A stretch of 64,000 nucleotides of DNA from CAVOGJ01 sp963700865 (GTDB taxonomy: Bacteria > Planctomycetota > Planctomycetia > Pirellulales > Pirellulaceae): the NCBI GenBank assembly GCA_963700865.1, contig CAVOZC010000018.1:1662790-1726789 (forward strand), given 5' to 3'. Below are positions 55,931 through 64,000 of this stretch, one piece after another. A model generated the notes under the pieces. That model saw only the letters and a list, made by a program, of their open reading frames with translations. It searched no databases and had not been told where the DNA came from. The first letter of the stretch is position 1; each line of letters starts with the position of its first letter. The position numbers were made by a program, and so were the translations under genes.

Positions 55931-56614
55931 CTAAGACCACAAACGGGACAAGTCGTACTCCACGGAAAAAAGCGAGTAACGACTCACTTTCAAGCCTGCC
56001 TTCTGCGGATTCATCTGAATGTACGACTGAGTGCGTACTAACTCGGCCGGATCCCGCACAATCCGATCGTACGATTCGCTCATCCAGACGCTACCGCTTC
56101 GCCCTAGCAGGCGATTTAGCCCGTTCGCGGTGAAACTCTTGATCGAATGCAGGATATCCTCAAGTTTGTGCGGCGCGATGGGTGTGACAAGCCAATGCAC
56201 ATGATTGGGCATCACGGCAAAGTCTCCGCAGCGTAGTCGCGTTCCGTCGAAATAGTGAAGCGCATCTACAACAATCTCGCGCGGTGCCGCACTTTGCAAG
56301 AGACACTCGCCGTGATGCCTGTCGAGATAATTGAGCCACCTGCCGGCAAAATGACGCTCGAAGATTCGTCGTTCCCTTGAGCTGAGCCGCGACAGCGATA
56401 ATTTTAAATCAGGACCGGTCAATTGAATGTCCCGAGCGGCAAGCCACAGGTCTCGTTCATATTTCCATTCATCGAGTACCGGTTGAGGAATGGAATCGTG
56501 AAGGCGAAACGTCACAAAATAAGTGCAACCGTCCTGCCGCCAATGTGGGAGAAAGCCATGGTGGTAAATGCGGACTTCCCGGAATTCACTGAATGGCTGG
56601 AAAGGTAACCGCAT
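55931..56614 (-). CDS. REP-associated tyrosine transposase (RAYT, TnpA_REP)
   Basis: 227 residues, full length for the family. Y1/HUH single-strand transposase: the first strand CTYFVTFRLHDSIP, the HUH metal motif FAVMPNHVHWLV, the helix DILHSIKSFTANGLNRLL, GSVWMSESYDRIVRDPAEL, and the helix with the catalytic Tyr, SYIQMNPQKAGL. Such proteins are domesticated IS200/IS605 relatives that bind and move REP hairpins. It is encoded once and flanked on both sides by arrays of hairpin repeats, which are its likely substrate. The frame is intact. Confidence 0.95.
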   Translation of the reverse strand: MRLPFQPFSEFREVRIYHHGFLPHWRQDGCTYFVTFRLHDSIPQPVLDEWKYERDLWLAARDIQLTGPDLKLSLSRLSSRERRIFERHFAGRWLNYLDRHHGECLLQSAAPREIVVDALHYFDGTRLRCGDFAVMPNHVHWLVTPIAPHKLEDILHSIKSFTANGLNRLLGRSGSVWMSESYDRIVRDPAELVRTQSYIQMNPQKAGLKVSRYSLFSVEYDLSRLWS

Positions 56615-56730
56615 GGCATCAATGGTCAGCGCTGACGCGAATCAAAAAGCATTGGGTGTCCTGAAGCCGAAGAGGACGTTGCCTTAGGTAGTGAAGTCGA
56701 TCACCATGTGCCAAGAGATGGTAACACAAG

Positions 56731-57455
56731 CGAATGTGGCTGGACAAGGACTGTGGCTGGAAGCCCCAGCCACGGACAGGACTGTGGCTAGAAGCCCCAG
56801 CCACGGGAGATGGTTGGACCCCGGCATCGTGGCTGGGGCATCCTGCCCCAGTCGTTGGGGGTGGCTGCTGTCTTGGGGGTGTTGGCAAGGACTCGTGTTG
56901 GGGGCGGGACTTGCCGTGGGAGCCGGCGACAAGGACTGTGGCTAGAAGCCCCAGCCACGGACAGGACTGTGGCTGGAAGCCCCAGCCACGGACAGGGACT
57001 GTGGCTAGAAGCCCCAGCCACGGGAGATGGTTGGGCCCCGGCATCGTGGCTGGGGCATCCTGCCCCAGTCGTTGGGGGTGGCTGCTGTCTTGGGGGTGTT
57101 GGCAAGGACTCGTGTTGGGGGCGGGACTTGCCGTGGGAGCCGGCGACAAGGACTGTGGCTAGAAGCCCCAGCCACGGACAGGACTGTGGCTAGAAGCCCC
57201 AGTCACGGGAGATGGTTGGGCCCCGGCATCGTGGCTGGGGCATCCTGCCCCAGTCGTTGGAGGTGGCTGCTGTCTTGGGGGAGTTGGCAAGGACTCGTGT
57301 TGGGGGCGGGACTTGCCGTGGGAGCCGGCGACAAGGACTGTGGCTAGAAGCCCCAGCCACGGACAGGACTGTGGCTGGAAGCCCCAGTCACGGACAGACT
57401 GTGGCTGGAAGCCCCAGCCACGGACAGGACTGTGGCTGGAAGCCCCAGCCACGGG
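56731..57455. repeat. Right REP-like array (11 short hairpins, 3 long units)
   Basis: Eleven copies of the short hairpin element and three long units (starting near 56812, 57029 and 57214), in the same orientation as the left array. Copies differ at few positions, for example AGTCAC for AGCCAC and GGAGTTGG for GGTGTTGG, so they are recent or kept similar. The array ends six bases before the lepA stop codon. Frames read through it give repetitive GLWLEAPATD-type peptides that are not genes. Confidence 0.93.
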
Positions 57456-57460
57456 GCCCG

Positions 57461-59278
57461 TTACTTCTTATCCTGACCCGTATCGAGCACCGCCATGAAG
57501 GCCCTTTGCGGGATGTCGACTTGACCGATCGACTTCATCCGCTTCTTGCCTTCCTTCTGCTTGGCCCATAGCTTTTTCTTGCGGCTGATATCGCCCCCAT
57601 AGCACTTGGCAGTCACATTCTTGCGTAACGCCGGTACCGTCTCGCGGGCGATAATTCGCGATCCAATTGCCGCCTGGACCGCGACTTCAAACATGTGGCG
57701 ATCAATTTCCTGCTTGAGCTTCTTGGCCACAGCACGGCCACGACGATCCGCGTCGGCCCGATTGCAGATGACTGACAAGGCATCGACCCGTTTACCGTTC
57801 ACGAGCATGTCCAGTCGGACCAGATCGGCTTGTTGGTAGCCGACCAGCTCATAGTCCATGGTGCCATAGCCGCGCGTGGCACTCTTCAGCTTGTCGTGCA
57901 AATCGTAGATCACCTCGGCGAGCGGCAGGTCATAAGTCAACATCATGCGCGTGGATGAGATGTACTCCGTGCGGATGTGGAGGCCCCGACGTTCGGTGCA
58001 TAGTTTCATCACCGGCCCGACATATTCCTCTGGTTGGACCAGATTCACGCGGACGATCGGCTGGCGAAATTCGGCAATTTGCCCCGCGTCGGGCACGTCT
58101 TGAGGTTTATGGACCTCGATCGTCTTGCCTTGTTGGTCGACGATTTCGTAGGTCACATTCGGGGCGGTCTGCACCAGATCGATGTCGGCCTCTTGCTCCA
58201 GGCGTTGTTGGACGATCTCCATGTGCAAGAGACCCAGAAAGCCGCAGCGGAATCCAAATCCAAGGGCTTCACTGGTTTCCGGTTCGAATTCGAAACTGGG
58301 GTCATTGATCGATAGTTTGGTGAGCGCCTCCCGCAGTTCCTCGAAATCTTGACCATCGGACGGATAGAGCCCGCAATAGACCATGCGTTTCGGCGACTGG
58401 TATCCGGCCAGTGGAGCCGCCGCGTCCGCGCCGGGAATACTGACGGTGTCGCCGATATGGACGTCCTCTAGCGACTTGATGTTGCAAATCAGGTAGCCGA
58501 CTTGCCCCGCCGCCAAAGACGCGCACGAACGTCGCGTGGGAACAAATTGCCCCAGTTCGATCACCTCATGGCTGGTCCCTTTCCGCAGCAATTTTATTTT
58601 CTGTCCCTTGTGGACGGTCCCATTCATCAGCCGCACGTAAATAATCGCCCCTCGAAACTCGTCGTAATGCGAATCAAATACCATCGCTTGCAGGGGTGCG
58701 GCTCGATCGCCGGATGGCGCGGGAATCCGTTCGACGATGGCGGTGAGGAGGTCGGGCACGCCGAGTCCCGTTTTGGCGCTGACGCGGACGACATCTTCGG
58801 GCGAGATCGCCAGGGCCTGTTCCATCTCCTCGATCACGCCTTCGACGCGGGCTTGCACCAGATCGACTTTGTTGACGACCGGGATGATCGTGAGATCGTG
58901 TTCCATGGCCGCGTAGCCATTGGCGACCGTTTGTGCCTCGACCCCCTGAAAGGCGTCGGCCAGGAGCAAAGCGCCTTCGCAGCAATTGAGCGATCGCGAG
59001 ACCTCGTAGTGAAAGTCGACATGTCCAGGCGTGTCGATCAGATTCAGCTCATAGTCTTTACCGCGGCATTTGTAACGCATGGCCACGGCACGCGCCTTGA
59101 TGGTGATTCCGCGCGAGCGTTCCAGCTCCATGTCATCGAGCAACTGGGCCTTCATTTCTCGCTGCTGCACGGTACCGGTCACTTCCAGCATGCGGTCGGC
59201 GAGCGTGCTTTTCCCATGATCGATGTGGGCCACGATACAAAAATTGCGAATGTTCTGAATGGGAATCGGAGCGGACAT
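57461..59278 (-). CDS. lepA: Elongation factor 4 (LepA)
   Basis: Ribosomal back-translocating GTPase, 605 residues (E. coli 599). G1 AHIDHGKSTLADR, G2 RGITIKA, G3 DTPGHVDF, G4 NKVDL. LepA-specific parts: YPSDGQDFEELREALTKLSINDPSFEFE, FRCGFLGLLHMEIVQQRLEQE, EYVGPVMKLCTERRG, and the C-terminal MFEVAVQAAIGSRIIARETV, AKCYGGDISRKKKLWAKQKEGKKRM. ATG 59278 fits the family. Its 3' end directly meets the right repeat array. Confidence 0.98.
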   Translation of the reverse strand: MSAPIPIQNIRNFCIVAHIDHGKSTLADRMLEVTGTVQQREMKAQLLDDMELERSRGITIKARAVAMRYKCRGKDYELNLIDTPGHVDFHYEVSRSLNCCEGALLLADAFQGVEAQTVANGYAAMEHDLTIIPVVNKVDLVQARVEGVIEEMEQALAISPEDVVRVSAKTGLGVPDLLTAIVERIPAPSGDRAAPLQAMVFDSHYDEFRGAIIYVRLMNGTVHKGQKIKLLRKGTSHEVIELGQFVPTRRSCASLAAGQVGYLICNIKSLEDVHIGDTVSIPGADAAAPLAGYQSPKRMVYCGLYPSDGQDFEELREALTKLSINDPSFEFEPETSEALGFGFRCGFLGLLHMEIVQQRLEQEADIDLVQTAPNVTYEIVDQQGKTIEVHKPQDVPDAGQIAEFRQPIVRVNLVQPEEYVGPVMKLCTERRGLHIRTEYISSTRMMLTYDLPLAEVIYDLHDKLKSATRGYGTMDYELVGYQQADLVRLDMLVNGKRVDALSVICNRADADRRGRAVAKKLKQEIDRHMFEVAVQAAIGSRIIARETVPALRKNVTAKCYGGDISRKKKLWAKQKEGKKRMKSIGQVDIPQRAFMAVLDTGQDKK

Positions 59279-59427
59279 GGAGGTAAGTAGGTGGCCTGTG
59301 AGTTGCTGGAACGGGGGCGCGTGGGAGAGTCGTCATTTACGGACGGGAAGAAGCCCCAGCGCCAGGGCTGGTCCGATCGTCGTTCGCTTCTTCCCAGATG
59401 CGTCGGGGCTCCGCCCTGCCGCGGGGC

Positions 59428-60474
59428 TCAAGCCGAGAGGGGTGGCTGTTTGTTGTGCCAGGTGCGGGCGAGTCCCGCCGCCCCGATGTACCCGGCATTG
59501 CTGCCCAGGTCCGCGAAGTCAATGATAGTCTCGCGAGCCAGAACAGGCATCGCCAATTGTTGGAACTTCTCCCGGACGCGGCTGAGGAAGCGCCCGCCCA
59601 ACGCGGCGTTTCGGCCGCCAAAATTGACGGCCCCGCCCAAGAGGATGGCGGCCGGGTCGACGGTATGCGCGATGGACACCATCCCCAACCCCAGATAGTC
59701 GGCGAATTCGTCAATCAGTTCCACTGAGAGTCGGTCCTCACGCTCGGCTTCCTGGGCCATCATCAACGTGGTCAACGTCTCGCCCTTAGCCAGCCGCGAT
59801 CGCAGCGAGGAGTTGCGCCCGGCGTCCAGCAGCTCCTGGGCCCGTTTCACCAGGGCCGTGGCGCTGCAATAGGCCTCGAGATGCCCCTTTTGGCCACAGG
59901 AACAAAGACGCGCGTCGTCGCGGGTGTCAATAATATTGTGCCCGCACTCCGCACCGTGGCTGTGCTCACCGTCAATCGATAGGTCCCCGACAATGATGCC
60001 GCCCCCTACGCCCGTCCCCAACGTCAACAGCACGATGCTGTGGTATTGCCGTCCGGAGCCCACCCAGTACTCACCAAATCCCGCGGCCCCCGCGTCGTTC
60101 GCATAGACGACCGGCTTGCCGCACGCCTGCCGCAGTGCGTCGCGGATGGGAAAATGGCGCCAGGCGGGCAAATTGGACGGTTCCAGGATCATACCGGCCG
60201 CGATATCCATGCTGCCGGGAGTCGCCAGGCCGACCGCGGGTAACTCGGCGGACGCGATGGCATGCGTCTGGAGCATCTGCTGCAGTCGTGCGGCCATCCG
60301 CTGCACGGCGTCGGCGGGCCCGCGCGGACTCTCTGTGGTGATCTTCTCGAAGGCCACGGTGCGGCCTTCGTCGTCGACGAGTCCAATCTTGATATTCGTG
60401 CCCCCGACATCGATGCCCGCATAAATGGGTCGCTTCGCGTCAGTGAGGGAGATGGTGGGTGCCGAGGAAGACAT
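59428..60474 (-). CDS. ROK-family sugar kinase (glucokinase-like)
   Basis: 348 residues from ATG 60474. Phosphate-1 motif YAGIDVGGTNIKIGLVD, then PAVGLATPGSMD, YANDAGAAGFGEYWVG, LTLGTGVGGGIIV, and the ROK zinc site GAECGHN plus LCSCGQKGHLEAYCSATAL. Most ROK proteins have CGxxGCxE; here the second Cys of that segment is His, which can still bind zinc. ATP-dependent phosphorylation of glucose or a related hexose is the likely activity. A 149-base gap separates it from lepA. Confidence 0.9.
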   Translation of the reverse strand: MSSSAPTISLTDAKRPIYAGIDVGGTNIKIGLVDDEGRTVAFEKITTESPRGPADAVQRMAARLQQMLQTHAIASAELPAVGLATPGSMDIAAGMILEPSNLPAWRHFPIRDALRQACGKPVVYANDAGAAGFGEYWVGSGRQYHSIVLLTLGTGVGGGIIVGDLSIDGEHSHGAECGHNIIDTRDDARLCSCGQKGHLEAYCSATALVKRAQELLDAGRNSSLRSRLAKGETLTTLMMAQEAEREDRLSVELIDEFADYLGLGMVSIAHTVDPAAILLGGAVNFGGRNAALGGRFLSRVREKFQQLAMPVLARETIIDFADLGSNAGYIGAAGLARTWHNKQPPLSA

Positions 60475-60570
60475 ACGCAATATTCCTGCGAAGTGCATGG
60501 ATCGAGCGGCAAGTCGAAGGCAATACTGGCCAGGACAGGAAATCGTTCCGGTCGATCGAGTAAGCCGCTG

Positions 60571-61062
60571 CTAAGGCGCGGGAGGGATGGTTGAGCCGCC
60601 TTCGGTGGGAGGTTCGACCAACGTGATCGATGGGAAATCGGCCAACTGGATCTGCGGGCGTTCGTCGTGCAGCGTGACCTCTCCTGTCACGCGAACCCGC
60701 TTCTTCCAGAAATGCTCGGCTGGCTGCGGGATATCGTGGGTGGCAAATGCCTCAAGTAACTCGCCACCTTTGATGATGACCGTGAAATTGTTCTCGTCGC
60801 GATGATTTTTCTCCGAGTTGAGAAAGCAGATCTTCTTGGCTGCCAGGAAGTACGAAGATCGTACGTTGAACTCGACGGTGACCCGCTGTCCCACATGATC
60901 GCGGACCTCATCCAAGCCGATTTCGGCCGCGTGCTTCCCCACGGTCTCGGCGGGAGCGGTCGGCGTCTCGCTGACGACTTGTTGGGCCAGGACGGTGGCG
61001 GCGGCCAGCCAAGCGGCGATGGCCAGCGGCAGGACGGCGGAAAGCCGGACGGGGTGAAACAT
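60571..61062 (-). CDS. Exported small OB-fold-like protein
   Basis: 163 residues from ATG 61062, preceded by GAGGAG. Signal peptide RLSAVLPLAIAAWLAAATVLAQ. The mature part, IGLDEVRDHVGQRVTVEFNVRSSYFL, AKKICFLNSEKNHRDENNFTVII and KRVRVTGEVTLHDERPQIQL, has the strand pattern of OB-fold proteins. Beginning and ending as one compact domain, it is probably periplasmic. No catalytic residues are evident and no specific role can be given. Confidence 0.75.
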   Translation of the reverse strand: MFHPVRLSAVLPLAIAAWLAAATVLAQQVVSETPTAPAETVGKHAAEIGLDEVRDHVGQRVTVEFNVRSSYFLAAKKICFLNSEKNHRDENNFTVIIKGGELLEAFATHDIPQPAEHFWKKRVRVTGEVTLHDERPQIQLADFPSITLVEPPTEGGSTIPPAP

Positions 61063-61090
61063 GGAGATCTCCTCGCCAGTTGCGTCGTGT

Positions 61091-61116
61091 CGTGGGATAG
61101 GCTTCCAGCCTGTCAT
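61091..61116 (+). repeat. Dispersed palindromic element, copy 3
   Basis: Block beginning CGTGGGATAGGCTTCCAGCC and followed by TGTCAT. It is the closest to a consensus of the three copies (others at 7149-7174 and 20861-20886). Lies 29 bases before the start of the OB-fold-like gene, within its leader or promoter. Confidence 0.6.
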
Positions 61117-61227
61117 TGGGATGAGTGAGATACGTCGAACGAATGAAATCTGGAGACTGCGACCGGCTCGCAGCCTCGCCCCCGCGCCGCCGGGTTAACA
61201 CGCGTCGCCGCCGGCCCGGATCAGCCA

Positions 61228-62025
61228 CTAAAACTGATGGCCCCGCTGCGGTCCATGAGCGGTCAGCGTCAGGATCTCCGGCCCGTTCTCGGTCATGAGT
61301 ATCGTGTGCTCAAACTGGGCGCTTAACTTACCGTCTTTGGTCCGCACCGTCCATCCGTCCGATCGATCCAGCACGGTGTCGCGAGTTCCCAGGTTGATCA
61401 TCGGCTCAATGGTGAAGCACATGCCCGGGTGGAGTCGGTCGATGTGAGCCTGGCGATTCGGATAGTGGGGAATCGAGGGTTCCTGATGGAACCGGCGGCC
61501 AATACCATGCCCCACGTATTCGCGTACCACCCCATAATGATGCTTGTTGGCCTCAGCGATGATCGCGCGTCCGATCTCCGCGACTCGGCATCCGGGTGTG
61601 AGTGCATCGATGCCAAGAAAGAGACAGTCATGAGCGCATTGCGTCACATGACGCGCATGTTCACTCACTTCTCCGATCAAGATCGTTTCGGATTGGTCTC
61701 CCAGCCACCCGTTGACCACGGTCGTGATGTCGATATTAACGATATCCCCCTCGCGCAATTCCTGATCACCAGGAATGCCATGGCAAACGACTTCGTTGAT
61801 GCTGGTGCAACAACTCTTTGGAAAACCTTGATAGCCGAGGCAAGCGGGTCGATGGTTGTGATCCAACGTGAATTCGTGGACCAGGCGATCGATCGTTTCG
61901 GTGCGAACGCCCGGTTGGACGTGCGGCCGAATAAAGTCCATCAGTTTCGCATTAAACGCGCCAGCTTCGCGCATCGCGTCTCGTTCAAAATCAACGAGGT
62001 AGAGTTCTCGTTTTCCTCGCAGCAT
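61228..62025 (-). CDS. map: Methionine aminopeptidase, type I
   Basis: Removes the initiator Met from new proteins. 265 residues. Motifs: SCCTSINEVVCHGIPG (substrate His), GDIVNIDITTVVNGWLGDQSETI with the two metal Asp, EYVGHGIGRRFHQEPSIPHY (metal His), FTIEPMIN (Glu) and AQFEHTILMTENG (Glu). All five metal ligands are present. ATG 62025 gives MLRGKRELYLVDFERDAMREAG, a plausible family N-terminus. Divergent from leuS. Confidence 0.97.
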   Translation of the reverse strand: MLRGKRELYLVDFERDAMREAGAFNAKLMDFIRPHVQPGVRTETIDRLVHEFTLDHNHRPACLGYQGFPKSCCTSINEVVCHGIPGDQELREGDIVNIDITTVVNGWLGDQSETILIGEVSEHARHVTQCAHDCLFLGIDALTPGCRVAEIGRAIIAEANKHHYGVVREYVGHGIGRRFHQEPSIPHYPNRQAHIDRLHPGMCFTIEPMINLGTRDTVLDRSDGWTVRTKDGKLSAQFEHTILMTENGPEILTLTAHGPQRGHQF

Positions 62026-62244
62026 GTGAAAGATCCCGTTGCGGACTCAGTGCGGCTGATCACAATCGCGTGACATTAGGAAGTGTCGGATCACTTATCT
62101 TACCAGTCAACGCGAGCCTTGCCATGGAGCTTTTGGGAAACACGCGATCCTGAGGGCTTTACCGGATAATCGCCTGACCGCTAGAATTTTGGGTTTTGCG
62201 GCCTCTTTTTTGCGCCCTCTTTCCCCCTTAGGCTCGGACCCGCC

Positions 62245-64000
62245 ATGCCCCGCTACAACCCTGCAGAAATCGAGCCAAAGTGGCAGAATTTTTGGGACGC
62301 ACAGCAGACCTTCGCCACTCCCCGCTTGCCCGACGGTCCCGCCAAACTGTACGCCCTCGACATGTTTCCCTATCCCAGCGGAGACGGGCTGCATGTCGGG
62401 CACCCGGAGGGGTATACAGCCACCGATATTTTTTGCCGCTTCCATCGCATGCGGGGCACCAGCGTGATGCACCCCATGGGTTTCGATTCGTTTGGCTTGC
62501 CCGCGGAAGAGCATGCGATCAAGACCGGCACCCATCCCCGCATCCAGACGGAGAAGAATATCGACAACTTTCGCCGTCAGTTGAAGATGCTGGGTTTCAG
62601 CTACGACTGGCAGCGGGAGGTGGCCACGACCGACATCGCTTATTTTCGCTGGACCCAGTGGATCTTCTTGCAGATTTACGATACCTGGTACGATCCGCAA
62701 GCCGAGCGAGGACGCCCGATTTCCGAGCTCCCGATTCCCGCCGAGGTTGCCGCTGCCGGGGCGGATGCCGTTCGCCGCATACCAGGACGAGCATCGGTTG
62801 GCCTACCAATCCGAAGCGCCCGTCAATTGGTGTCCTGCCTTGGGCACCGTGCTGGCGAATGAAGAGGTCGTCGACGGCCGGAGCGAGCGCGGCCAGCATC
62901 CGGTCGAACGTCGGCCACTGCGGCAATGGATGCTACGGATTACCGCCTATGCCGAGCGGTTGGAAAGCGATCTGCGACGCTCGATTGGTCGGAGAGCATC
63001 AAGCTGTTGCAGCGGAACTGGATCGGCCGCAGCGAGGGGGCGGAAGTCGATTTTTATCTGGGCCCCCCGAGGAGTTTGCCAACTGGTGGCGCGGCGCGGC
63101 AGAAGTCTGGTTTTCCCGCAAGCCGGGAGACGACGTGCTCCGCGTCTACACGACTCGTCCCGATACCCTCTTCGGTGCGACGTATATGGTGGTCGCTCCC
63201 GAACATCCGCTGCTCGATCAACTCACCTCGCCCGACCAGCAAGCGGCCGTCCGCGCGGCCTACCAGGCGGAAGCGGCGGCGAAGAGCGATCTGGAGCGAA
63301 CTGAGCTGGCGAAGGAAAAGGGTGGCGTCTTTACTGGTTCTTGCGCGATTAATCCGGTCAACGGCCGGTCGATTCCCATTTGGGTGGCGGATTACGTACT
63401 CATCAGCTACGGCACCGGCGCGATCATGGCGGTGCCGGCTCACGATGAACGAGACTTTGAATTCGCGCGTGTCCACTGGAGATCGTCGCGGTCGTCCAGC
63501 CCCCCGGCGATGCCGACGTGGATGTCGAGGCGGTCCTCGGCGGCGACGCCTGTTCCACGGTCGATGGCACCGCCGTCCACTCCGGAAGTTACGACGGACT
63601 GACAACTGCCGAATTCAAGTCGCGGATTGCCGACGATCTGACCACGGCAGGAACGGGTCGGGCCGCTGTCAACTACAAGCTTCGCGACTGGCTGTTCAGC
63701 CGTCAGCGGTTCTGGGGGGAGCCTTTCCCCATTCTGCACGAACTGGACGAACATGGCCGACCCACGGGCCGCGTTCGGCCCGTGGACGAAGCCGATTTAC
63801 CGGTCGACCTGCCGCGACTTGATGACTTCAAACCGCACGGACGGCCCGAGCCTCCGCTCGACAAGGCGCCGGAAGAGTGGCTCTATCCCGTCATCGATGG
63901 CGTGCGGTACAAACGCGAAACCAACACGATGCCCCAGTGGGCCGGCAGTTGCTGGTACTATCTTCGCTTTCTCGATCCACGGAACAGACCGAATGCGTGG
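62245..64000 (+). CDS. leuS: Leucyl-tRNA synthetase, 5' part, four frameshifts, runs off window
   Basis: ATG 62245 starts MPRYNPAEIEPKWQNFWDAQQTF. The HIGH motif is HVGHPEGY in DMFPYPSGDGLHVGHPEG, followed by MGFDSFGLPAEEHAI. Frame changes occur near 62770, 62973, 63063-63068 (a C6 run) and 63476. Family sequence continues across them: YQDEHRLAYQSEAPVNWCPALGTVLANEEV, RQWMLRITAYAERL, LDWSESIKLLQRNWIGRSEGAEV, the editing-domain blocks VYTTRPDTLFGATYMVVAPEHP and YGTGAIMAVPAHDERDFEFA, then LRDWLFSRQRFWGEPFPI and TNTMPQWAGSCWYYLRFLDP. As the gene is essential, the shifts are most likely sequence errors. The KMSKS part lies beyond 64000. Confidence 0.93.

Noticed and set aside
55424..57455. Possible CRISPR array
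   Set aside because: The repeats are palindromic, irregularly spaced, interrupted by long units that repeat themselves, and there are no unique spacers of constant length and no cas genes.
55641..57571. Open reading frames of 60-300 codons on both strands across the repeat arrays
   Set aside because: They encode only repeated peptide strings created by the DNA repeats in every frame, with no start signals or domains.
1..64000. tRNA and rRNA genes
   Set aside because: I looked through the intergenic gaps for T-loop and acceptor patterns by eye and found none; a tRNAscan run would be decisive.

Overview
The window looks like a chromosome segment of a planctomycete, probably of the Pirellulales type. 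Evidence is high G+C coding sequence, secreted proteins with PEP-CTERM and dockerin-like Ca-binding tails, an ETLEDRRVL-type N-terminus on an exported protein, DUF1080 and DUF255 proteins, a BBP2-type outer-membrane barrel and a DUF4332 protein. The assignment rests on family content; no marker gene was searched against a database. No rRNA, tRNA, phage or CRISPR array was seen.

Layout. 1-3193 (minus): two exported proteins that read into each other. 3916-7032 (minus): ahcY, trpF and a secreted esterase. 7329-13866 (plus): an exopolysaccharide-type module with a Wzz/GumC-like protein, an ExeA-like ATPase, a BY-kinase-like protein that has lost its P-loop, and a sugar-nucleotide epimerase. A lipoprotein rhodanese follows. 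14461-21253 (minus): a parvulin-type PPIase, mfd and a stand-alone RNA polymerase alpha-CTD protein. 21600 (plus): a UvrD/PcrA helicase. 24452-29093 (minus): a multidomain lysyl oxidase homologue and a DUF255 protein. 29121-36896 (minus): a permease/DUF3299-like cluster, glgC, and two neighbouring degenerate enzymes. 37087 (plus): DUF1080. 37866-42970 (minus): cnnm-ybeY-pgpH-phoH. 43189-45507 (minus): cdsA and pfkA. 45901 (plus): a YhaN/SbcC-like ATPase fused to tandem DUF4332 domains. 49381-50232 (minus): two small membrane proteins. 50659-54436 (plus): a BBP2 barrel, purA and uppS. 54482-62025 (minus): a membrane protein, a REP-associated transposase between two repeat arrays, lepA, a ROK kinase, a secreted OB-fold-like protein and map. 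62245 to the right edge (plus): leuS, truncated by the window.

How the genes fit together. Most of the window is housekeeping: methyl-cycle recycling, tryptophan and purine synthesis, glycogen and glycolysis, translation, DNA repair, and lipid-carrier and phospholipid synthesis. Lineage-specific envelope and export functions lie between these. The strongest accessory features are (i) the RAYT/REP region at 55.4-57.5 kb, with a related copy at 24.2 kb; (ii) the exopolysaccharide module with a pseudo-kinase; (iii) the lysyl oxidase homologue that keeps both cofactor-forming residues and the copper histidines; (iv) the YhaN-DUF4332 fusion; and (v) the adjacent pseudo-HAD and pseudo-nucleotidyltransferase.

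Quality caution. At least six genes (PEP-CTERM protein, esterase, PPIase, lysyl oxidase, CNNM, leuS) are broken by single frame changes, several of them at homopolymers. Because leuS is essential, most of these are probably sequencing or assembly indels rather than pseudogenes.
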